From: Deferribacteraceae bacterium
GTDB lineage: Bacteria; Chrysiogenota; Deferribacteres; Deferribacterales; JAISNW01
Direction: 5' to 3'
DNA: 5,762 bases
NCBI GenBank assembly: GCA_031276055.1
Contig: JAISNW010000256.1
Coordinates: forward strand, 1 to 5,762
This document shows, one piece after another, positions 1 through 4,823 of the stretch. The notes below the pieces were generated by a model, which searched no databases, was not told where the DNA came from, and saw nothing but the letters and a program-made list of their open reading frames with translations. Numbering within the stretch: position 1 is the first letter of the stretch; every line of letters begins with the position of its first letter. A program made the translations under genes and the position numbers.

Positions 1-2
1 GA

Positions 3-476
3 AAGCTCACCGCCATTGTAAGCAAGTCCCACACCTGCTTAGTCTTTATAAACCAGACCCGCCAGAAGATAGGGCAGATGTTTGGACCTGCTGAAACCAC
101 CACCGGCGGCAATGCTCTAAAGTTTTATGCGTCTGTCCGCCTAGATGTTAGAAGAACGAGCACTGTTAAGGATAAAGAGGCGATAATCGGCAACCATGCA
201 GTCGTCAAGGTTGTTAAAAATAAGGTGGCGCCTCCCTTTAGAACAGCGGAGTTTGATATTATTTTCGGCAAAGGGATATCCAAAGAGGGTATATTGTTGG
301 AAATGGCGGTGGAAAAAGATATAATTCAAAAATCAGGTTCTTGGTACAGCGCTGGGGATAAAAAGCTGGCTCAGGGTGCAATCAATGTTCATGCCTACTT
401 CTTTACAAATCCAGAGTTTGCTGCTGAAATTGAAGACAAGATTAGGGAAGCGTATAACTTTCCTAGAACAAGATAA
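3..476 (+). CDS. recA: Recombinase RecA, C-terminal part (5' end outside window)
   Basis: RecA is the ATP-dependent strand-exchange recombinase that forms filaments on single-stranded DNA and drives homologous recombination and SOS induction in the cytoplasm. The reading frame is open from the window edge, so only about 157 C-terminal residues are present. Visible family blocks are [10 protein letters not shown], the L2 DNA-binding loop ending in [10 protein letters not shown], the strand [11 protein letters not shown], the interface segment [12 protein letters not shown] with its two ATP-contacting lysines, and the C-terminal-domain signature KSGSWYS. An ATG at 78 lies inside the conserved core and is not the true start. 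Two oddities are visible. The L2 loop reads FGPAETT where FGNPETT or FGSPETT is usual. The protein ends shortly after the EIEDKIRE helix with a basic NFPRTR and lacks the acidic tail of E. coli RecA. The identity is certain; the meaning of the deviations is inference. A 43-base gap separates it from pilT. Confidence 0.97.
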   Translation, partial: KLTAIVSKSHTCLVFINQTRQKIGQMFGPAETTTGGNALKFYASVRLDVRRTSTVKDKEAIIGNHAVVKVVKNKVAPPFRTAEFDIIFGKGISKEGILLEMAVEKDIIQKSGSWYSAGDKKLAQGAINVHAYFFTNPEFAAEIEDKIREAYNFPRTR

Positions 477-508
477 CGGTCTATCAAGCCGTGTGTTTTA
501 ATCTAGTT

Positions 509-514
509 AGGAGG
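509..514 (+). promoter_or_regulatory. Strong Shine-Dalgarno of pilT, inside a possible stem-loop
   Basis: AGGAGG lies 5 bases before the pilT ATG at 520. Flanking 6-base arms ATCTAG (501-506) and CTAGAT (526-531) could pair and place both this site and the start codon in a 19-base loop. The Shine-Dalgarno fixes the pilT start. The stem is short and could be coincidental. Confidence 0.8.
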
Positions 515-519
515 CAGTT

Positions 520-1605
520 ATGATTCTAGATGACATCTTGGCGGAAGCAGTAAAAAACGGCGCTTCAGACATTCATATTCAGGTAGGCTCCCACCCGAGA
601 CAGAGGGTAAACGGCAGCCTTGAACCTATGATCGGTTTTCCCATCCTTACCCTTGATATGATGAAGAGCTTCATCGACATCATCCCTGAAATACGCAGGC
701 GGGAGTTTTTAGGCGGCGGCGATGCAGATTTCGCCTATGCTGTTCAGAATGTATCGCGTTTTCGCTCTAACGCCTATATGCAGAGGGGAACGCCGGGTTT
801 TGTTTTCCGCCCTATCCCGCGGCTGGATTTCACTGTGGAGAGTATGGGGCTTCCCTTAGTTATCAAAAATATAGCCAAATATAAGAGGGGGTTGGTGCTT
901 GTCACTGGTGTAACAGGCTCGGGTAAAACCACCACTATGGCCACAATTATCGACCTTATCAATCAGAATGAGAATGTAAGCATAGTAACCTTAGAAGATC
1001 CTATAGAGTTTCTTTACAACGCTAAAAAGGCGTTGGTAGGGCAGAGGGAGATAGGGGTTGACACGCCCTCCTTTTACGAGGGGTTGCGCCGGGCTCTTAG
1101 GCAAGACCCTGATGTTATATTCATCGGCGAAATGAGGGATTTAGAGACGGTTGAAACAGCCTTAAATGCGGCAGAAACGGGGCACCTTGTGCTCTCCACC
1201 CTTCACACCCTTGACGCCATTGAAACTATAAACCGTATAATTGCGATGTTCCCGCCGCACCAGCACCAGCAGATAAGGTATCAACTCTCCACTGTGCTTC
1301 AGGCGGTCGTATCGCAGCGGCTTGTCCCAAAAAGCGGCGGCAAAGGGCGCGTACCCGCAGTAGAGGTGCTTATCAATACCGCCGCTATTAGAGACTGTAT
1401 AGTTGATCCTGAACGGACAACGCTTATCGAGGATTATATCCGACAAGGTGGAACAGTGTATCAGATGCAAACTTTTGATCAGTCTATATACTCCCTCTGC
1501 TCTGCAGGGCATGTGGCAGTTGAAGAGGCGATGAAGTGGGTTAAACGCAAAGATGATTTTGCTCTCCTGCTGAAAGGGGTATCCAACAACCCATCTCGGT
1601 GGTAG
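520..1605 (+). CDS. pilT: Type IV pilus retraction ATPase PilT
   Basis: This is a 361-residue hexameric cytoplasmic ATPase of the secretion/T4P superfamily, expected to depolymerise the pilus for twitching and, in competent bacteria, DNA uptake. An N-terminal PAS-like domain (about 1-100, ASDIHIQVG near 15-23, RFRSNAY near 80-86) precedes the RecA-like motor. Motor motifs are Walker A GVTGSGKT (130-137), the Asp box TLEDPIEF (157-164), Walker B DPDVIFIGEMRD (196-207, catalytic Glu204) and the His box STLHT (226-230). These positions match classical PilT almost residue for residue. Conserved REFLGG-type spacing and the C-terminal MQTFDQSIYSL block also fit. The retraction motif AIRNLI appears as AIRDCI (289-294), an altered centre. 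The C-terminus has features shared with the PilU paralogue (MQTFDQ, a longer tail), so PilU-like function is the alternative. The gene sits between recA and recX with no visible terminator on either side. Confidence 0.94.
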   Translation: MILDDILAEAVKNGASDIHIQVGSHPRQRVNGSLEPMIGFPILTLDMMKSFIDIIPEIRRREFLGGGDADFAYAVQNVSRFRSNAYMQRGTPGFVFRPIPRLDFTVESMGLPLVIKNIAKYKRGLVLVTGVTGSGKTTTMATIIDLINQNENVSIVTLEDPIEFLYNAKKALVGQREIGVDTPSFYEGLRRALRQDPDVIFIGEMRDLETVETALNAAETGHLVLSTLHTLDAIETINRIIAMFPPHQHQQIRYQLSTVLQAVVSQRLVPKSGGKGRVPAVEVLINTAAIRDCIVDPERTTLIEDYIRQGGTVYQMQTFDQSIYSLCSAGHVAVEEAMKWVKRKDDFALLLKGVSNNPSRW

Positions 1606-1622
1606 AGCTTTAAGAAACGTTT

Positions 1623-2057
1623 ATGGCGTGCTTTGCCTATGCACTGAAACTGCTAAGCAGGCGGGATTATTTTGAAACTGAATTAAGAGAACGTTTGCAG
1701 AATAACTTTTCTCCCGAGCAGATAGAGCAAACTGCTGCAGAGCTTAAAAGGCTAAATTATATTGATGATGAGCGGCTGCTTGACAATTTTATCCGTTGGC
1801 AGTTGAAAAAAGGGCATGGAGAGCGTTATATACGCTTAGCACTCAATCGCAAAGGGGTTGACTGCTCCATGGAGGAGATCCGCCGTATAGCCTCAACAGA
1901 CGATAAGAGCCTTTCTGCTCTTATGCAATACGCTGAAAAATACTACAGTAGAAAGAGCGGCGTTTCACAACAGAGTTGTTTTAGATATTTAGCCGCACGC
2001 GGTTTTTTAGCGGAAGATATATTAGCGGTTCTGAATAAACTAAAGAGAGGAGATTGA
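1623..2057 (+). CDS. recX: RecA modulator RecX
   Basis: RecX binds RecA filaments and restrains (or in some species tunes) their extension and ATPase activity. The 144-residue product is slightly shorter than E. coli RecX (166) and is built of the usual three-helix repeats. The first helix has ALKLLSRRDYFETELRERL (about 7-25). The central signature is NYIDDERLLDNFIRWQLKKG (about 45-64), followed by GERYIRLALNRKGVD. The last repeat contains CFRYLAARGFLAEDILAVL, close to the consensus RyLarRGF block. The ATG at 1623 is the first possible start, because an in-frame TAA lies at 1611-1613 and no alternative start codon intervenes. No good Shine-Dalgarno precedes it. The 17-base gap from the pilT stop suggests weak expression or coupling to upstream translation. 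Pairing with recA is typical, but here pilT separates the two. Confidence 0.93.
   Translation: MACFAYALKLLSRRDYFETELRERLQNNFSPEQIEQTAAELKRLNYIDDERLLDNFIRWQLKKGHGERYIRLALNRKGVDCSMEEIRRIASTDDKSLSALMQYAEKYYSRKSGVSQQSCFRYLAARGFLAEDILAVLNKLKRGD
2048..2052 (+). promoter_or_regulatory. Shine-Dalgarno of rplI within the end of recX
   Basis: AGGAG lies within a purine-rich stretch at 2045-2052, 8 bases before the rplI ATG at 2061. It sits in the last recX codons, so rplI can be translated strongly from the shared message even though recX itself has a poor ribosome-binding site. Confidence 0.75.
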
Positions 2058-2060
2058 ACG

Positions 2061-2513
2061 ATGAAAGTTATATTTCTAAAAGATGTGGAAAATGTCGCCC
2101 ACGAGGGCGACATTAAAGAAGTTAAGCCGGGCTACGCCCGAAACTTTCTCTTCGCCCAGAAGATAGCTCTTGAAGCTACCCCTGCCAATATGAAGGCGTT
2201 AGAGAAACGGTTGGCTGAAATCTCAAAGAAGGAGAAAGACAGAATTTCAGCCGCTGAGGCTTTAGCGGCGCAGATCAAGAAAGCCGCTGTAAATATCACT
2301 AAGAAGGCGGGAGAGAAAGGAAAACTTTATGGCGCTATAACCCCTCAAGAGCTTATCGATGCCCTTGCAACGCAAGGTTTTAATCTGGAGAAAAAGCAGC
2401 TTGAATTAAAAGAGCCTATCCGCGTTCTTGGCAGACATGAGGTGCATGTGCGCCTTTATAAAGACGTCCGCAGCTTTTTCACCCTTTCAGTTGAGGCGGA
2501 GAATGCCCGCTAA
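2061..2513 (+). CDS. rplI: 50S ribosomal protein L9
   Basis: L9 binds domain V of 23S rRNA near the L1 stalk base and supports reading-frame fidelity. The 150 residues match the family length (149 in E. coli). The N-terminal rRNA-binding domain starts [12 protein letters not shown] and carries the hallmark [11 protein letters not shown] (about 21-31). A long charged linker helix rich in Lys, Glu and Ala follows (about 42-80). The C-terminal domain has the [12 protein letters not shown] block (about 87-98) and ends in [15 protein letters not shown]. The gene begins 3 bases after recX and overlaps dnaB by 11 bases. The family usually sits with rpsF, ssb and rpsR. Here only the rplI-dnaB part of that neighbourhood is kept. 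Three intragenic hairpins fall in this small gene, one of them perfect over 10 bp. Confidence 0.98.
   Translation: MKVIFLKDVENVAHEGDIKEVKPGYARNFLFAQKIALEATPANMKALEKRLAEISKKEKDRISAAEALAAQIKKAAVNITKKAGEKGKLYGAITPQELIDALATQGFNLEKKQLELKEPIRVLGRHEVHVRLYKDVRSFFTLSVEAENAR
2091..2114. repeat. Perfect 10-bp inverted repeat inside rplI
   Basis: AATGTCGCCC (2091-2100) and its exact complement GGGCGACATT (2105-2114) flank a 4-base loop, ACGA. The unit spans codons 11-18 (NVAHEGDI), 30 bases into the gene. It could form a very stable GC-rich hairpin in the mRNA. The arms are seen directly; any function is inference. Confidence 0.9.
2250..2269 (+). repeat. 8-bp hairpin (one G-U pair) inside rplI
   Basis: GCCGCTGA (2250-2257) can pair with TTAGCGGC (2262-2269) around the loop GGCT, with one G-U pair. 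It lies in the Lys/Ala-rich linker-helix codons. A third small hairpin, CCTTGC/GCAAGG with a 3-base loop, sits at 2363-2377. Each alone could be chance. Confidence 0.5.
2493..2496 (+). promoter_or_regulatory. Shine-Dalgarno that sets the dnaB start
   Basis: GAGG, within the longer purine run GAGGCGGAGA, stands 6 bases before the ATG at 2503 and inside the last rplI codons. It supports 2503 as the start of dnaB over the in-frame ATG at 2428, which has only rplI-overlapping, non-DnaB-like codons after it. Confidence 0.75.
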
Positions 2514-3843
2514 CATCGTCCCCCCTAACGATATTATATCTGAACATGCTGTGCTTGCCTGCCTTATGCTGGAGAGCGGTTCTATGGAGGAGATATATGG
2601 GTTCATAAAAAAGGAGGATTTTTATGAACCTAAAAACGCCCTGATCTTTGAAACTATAAGAAAGCTGTATGAAGCAAACGAGGCTTATGACGTCATAATG
2701 ACGGCGGCTGCGATGCGCTCTGCGGGAGAGTTGGAAAAGATCGGCGGCGAAAGCTACATTATGCAAGCAGCGCGAATCCTTCCTAATGCGGGCAATCTGA
2801 AATATTACGCCGTCAATGTGAAGGAGAAATCGCTTTTAAGGAGTCTATTCAGCATATCGGGCTTTATATCTGAAAAGGTTGCAGAATATGACAAAGATTC
2901 ATCTCGAACTGCAATGCAGGCGGTTGACGAGTGCAGCCAGAAAATTTATGATCTCTCTAAAAACGAGGCGGGGCGGGAACTTATCCCCCTTGAGGAGCTG
3001 CTTGCAGAGGTATACGCAGGATTAGAAAAAGTCTCAAGCCACAAGGCGGATCTCTTAGGGGTTACCACAGGCTTTAATAAGCTGGACCGCCTTATCAACG
3101 GTTTACAGGCGTCAAGCCTAATAATTGTGGCAGGCAGACCCGCCATGGGCAAAACCTCTTTCACTATGAATATGGCGCAAAATGCCGCTATTGCAGGGAA
3201 TACTGTTGCGGTGTTCAGCCTTGAGATGTCAAAAACCCAGATTGTCCATAAATTTATAACCTATAAGACAGAGTTAAGCGGAAATATTCTTCAGAGCGGT
3301 CCGATAGGGGAGTTTGAGTGGAAAAAATTAGCGCAGGCAGGCGATCCATTAAAGAACCTTAAAATTTGGATAGATGATTCCTCTAAACCTTCGGCGATGG
3401 AGATCGCATCCAAATGCCGCCGTCTAAAGAGCAATAGAGGGCTCGATCTAGTGGTTATTGATTACCTTCAGTTGATGACAAGCGAATCTAAGAGGCGCTC
3501 AGACAGCCGCGCTAATGAAGTTTCTGATATTACCCGCAGCCTAAAAGCTATGGCTAAAGACCTTGATGTGCCTGTGGTGGCGCTTTCGCAGCTGAATAGA
3601 TCGCCTGAAGGGCGTAAGGAAAACCGCCCTATCCTTTCAGATCTGAGAGAATCAGGTTCTATAGAGCAGGATGCGGATCAGGTGCTCTTTATCCACCGCC
3701 AGAAATATTATGATAAAGCGTTTGAAAGTATGGGCGAAGATGAGACGGCAGAGGTGATTGTAGGGAAAAACCGCACCGGCCCTACAGGGAGGGTAAACCT
3801 TACCTTTCTCCCCCACTGCACTAAATTTCAAGATATAGATTGA
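2503..3843 (+). CDS. dnaB: Replicative DNA helicase DnaB
   Basis: DnaB is the hexameric 5'-to-3' helicase that unwinds the replication fork and contacts primase. With the ATG at 2503 the product is 446 residues, normal for the family, and begins [20 protein letters not shown] like the usual PP-x-E-A-E-x-x-V-L block. The open frame reaches back to 2428, but those 25 codons lie wholly inside rplI and resemble no DnaB terminus. The N-terminal domain carries [15 protein letters not shown] (36-50). The C-terminal RecA-like motor has Walker A GRPAMGKT (211-218), the catalytic Glu in FSLEMS (Glu241), Walker B VVIDYLQL (Asp320), the LSQLNR motif (361-366), [12 protein letters not shown], and the arginine finger in GKNRTGPTG (Lys422, Arg424). 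All key residues are present and no intein interrupts the P-loop. It overlaps rplI by 11 bases and the convergent downstream gene by 16. Confidence 0.97.
   Translation: MPANIVPPNDIISEHAVLACLMLESGSMEEIYGFIKKEDFYEPKNALIFETIRKLYEANEAYDVIMTAAAMRSAGELEKIGGESYIMQAARILPNAGNLKYYAVNVKEKSLLRSLFSISGFISEKVAEYDKDSSRTAMQAVDECSQKIYDLSKNEAGRELIPLEELLAEVYAGLEKVSSHKADLLGVTTGFNKLDRLINGLQASSLIIVAGRPAMGKTSFTMNMAQNAAIAGNTVAVFSLEMSKTQIVHKFITYKTELSGNILQSGPIGEFEWKKLAQAGDPLKNLKIWIDDSSKPSAMEIASKCRRLKSNRGLDLVVIDYLQLMTSESKRRSDSRANEVSDITRSLKAMAKDLDVPVVALSQLNRSPEGRKENRPILSDLRESGSIEQDADQVLFIHRQKYYDKAFESMGEDETAEVIVGKNRTGPTGRVNLTFLPHCTKFQDID
2600..2630 (+). repeat. Perfect 12-bp inverted repeat in dnaB with Shine-Dalgarno-like loop
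   Basis: GGTTCATAAAAA (2600-2611) and its exact complement TTTTTATGAACC (2619-2630) flank the loop AGGAGGA (2612-2618). It covers dnaB codons 33-43 ([11 protein letters not shown]). The loop displays a perfect AGGAGG, 6 bases before an out-of-frame ATG (2624) that opens a 6-codon frame ending in TGA at 2642-2644. Part of the pattern is dictated by the conserved KKEDFY codons. The perfect arms are not obviously so. Confidence 0.9.
2685..2698. repeat. 14-bp perfect palindrome in dnaB
   Basis: TTATGACGTCATAA reads identically on both strands, inside codons for AYDVI. A site of this length is only mildly unexpected in a window this size. Confidence 0.6.
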
Positions 3844-4820
3844 TGCGCCTCTCTCTTGCCGATAGATAAGTAGAACACCCCGCCTAAAAGGGAGAATAAA
3901 AGTTGGCAAACCCTCCATATTAAGATAACCGCCGCTCCACCGCTTACCCCCATACACCCGAAGAGAATATCTGCCACAAACTCTGTCATGCCTAGGTTGC
4001 CGGGAGTTACGGGGATTACAGTAGAAGCAAACACTAAACCCGATACCGCTATAGAGGCGATAGCGGCGCTCTCGCCGTACATAGCGTAGGCAATCCCTGC
4101 CACCCCTGCAATAAGGAGGATCTGCCCTATTGCTGCAAGCAGGAAGGAGAAAAAGCATACTTTCAAGTTATTCATCAACACCCTAGCGGCGCTAAGGAAT
4201 GAGAGGAGTTTTTCGCCAAAAAACAGCCTTCCCGCCGCTTTCTCTATAAGGTTGTAAAAAAAGTTGTAGATGGGGGAAAATCTTAGAGCAGTGAGGAAAA
4301 GTATACACAAGAGGGGGATAAGGGCGATCCCTGCTCCAAAAAGTAGATTTAGCTCTATAGATGGGCTTTTCCTATAGGTGTAGATGCAAAAAAAAGCAGC
4401 AAAAGAGATAAGCAGCAGCCCCAAAAACGCAAAAATCCTATCAAGCAAGGTTATGGCGGCGGCTTGCATAACAGGGAGTCCACAGCGGCTTTTAAGGTAG
4501 TAGACGCGCAATATATCTCCTCCCGCACCGCTTGGAAGAAAATTGCTAAAGAACAGCCCAATATTTACAATCTTGAATAGCTCTTTGCTGCGGACGTTGT
4601 AACCCGCGGCTCTAATAACCATCTCATAACGTTTGGTAAAGATAAAGGTTTGAACTAGGTTAAGTAGAAGCGCTGCCGCAAAAGCCGCTGCAGTCCCAGT
4701 TGAAAAGAGCGGTTCTAACATAGTGAGGTTCAACCGCCCGCTTTTCACCAGATAGAGCGCTAAAACCGCCATAATGACGCACTTTATAGCAGTTAATAGA
4801 TGCTTAGGAGCTCTCTTCAT
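3828..4820 (-). CDS. Integral membrane protein, MprF flippase-like (LPG synthase transmembrane / UPF0104) family
   Basis: The 330-residue product is a polytopic inner-membrane protein with roughly seven or eight hydrophobic segments (near 8-25, 42-61, 82-98, 117-148, 158-178, 221-247, 251-270 and 295-320). Family marks are FFSNFLPSGAGGDILRVYYL (90-109), LLDRIFAFLG (125-134), IPVTPGNLGMTE (269-280) and IWR (301-303). Related proteins, such as the membrane domain of MprF and YbhN, flip or bind lipids, but the substrate of stand-alone members is mostly unknown. No aminoacyl-transferase (synthase) domain is fused, so lysyl-PG synthesis should not be assumed. The ATG at 4818-4820 is the first usable start because an in-frame TGA (4821-4823) directly precedes it. 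No clear Shine-Dalgarno is seen, so translation probably depends on the argS stop 3 bases upstream. The 3' end overlaps dnaB by 16 bases on the opposite strand. Confidence 0.88.
   Translation of the reverse strand: MKRAPKHLLTAIKCVIMAVLALYLVKSGRLNLTMLEPLFSTGTAAAFAAALLLNLVQTFIFTKRYEMVIRAAGYNVRSKELFKIVNIGLFFSNFLPSGAGGDILRVYYLKSRCGLPVMQAAAITLLDRIFAFLGLLLISFAAFFCIYTYRKSPSIELNLLFGAGIALIPLLCILFLTALRFSPIYNFFYNLIEKAAGRLFFGEKLLSFLSAARVLMNNLKVCFFSFLLAAIGQILLIAGVAGIAYAMYGESAAIASIAVSGLVFASTVIPVTPGNLGMTEFVADILFGCMGVSGGAAVILIWRVCQLLFSLLGGVFYLSIGKREAHQSIS
4046..4066. repeat. 7-bp inverted repeat in the flippase-like gene
   Basis: CCGCTAT (4046-4052) and ATAGCGG (4060-4066) flank a 7-base spacer. A 5-bp stem with a CTCT loop follows directly. 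It lies in Ala/Ile-rich codons and could be compositional. Confidence 0.45.
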
Positions 4821-4823
4821 TCA

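Noticed and set aside
476..500. Possible terminator after recA
   Set aside because: Only a 4-bp ACGG/CCGT stem with a 9-base loop and no clean T tract; recA and pilT look co-transcribed.
1162..1512. Minus-strand open frame of 116 codons within pilT
   Set aside because: It is antisense to conserved motor motifs and its product has no recognisable domain; a shadow of pilT codon usage.
1780..1808. Consensus TTGACA -35-like hexamer in recX that might give an internal promoter
   Set aside because: At 16-18 bases downstream there is only TTGAAA-like sequence, a poor -10, and it is explained by Leu-Asp codons.
1991..2008. GC-rich mini-hairpin followed by six T residues, resembling a terminator
   Set aside because: The stem is at most five pairs including a G-U and it lies within conserved recX codons (RYLAARGFLAE).
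2428..2502. Upstream in-frame extension of dnaB starting at the ATG at 2428
   Set aside because: All 25 codons lie in the rplI coding region, no DnaB-like residues are encoded, and a well-placed Shine-Dalgarno supports 2503.
3364..3415. 8-bp complementary arms ATTTGGAT/ATCCAAAT in dnaB
   Set aside because: With a spacer of about 36 bases, several such pairs are expected by chance in this window.
3652..4158. Minus-strand open frame of 168 codons spanning the dnaB end and the flippase-like gene
   Set aside because: It overlaps two well-supported genes in another frame and encodes a Cys/Arg-rich string without family resemblance.
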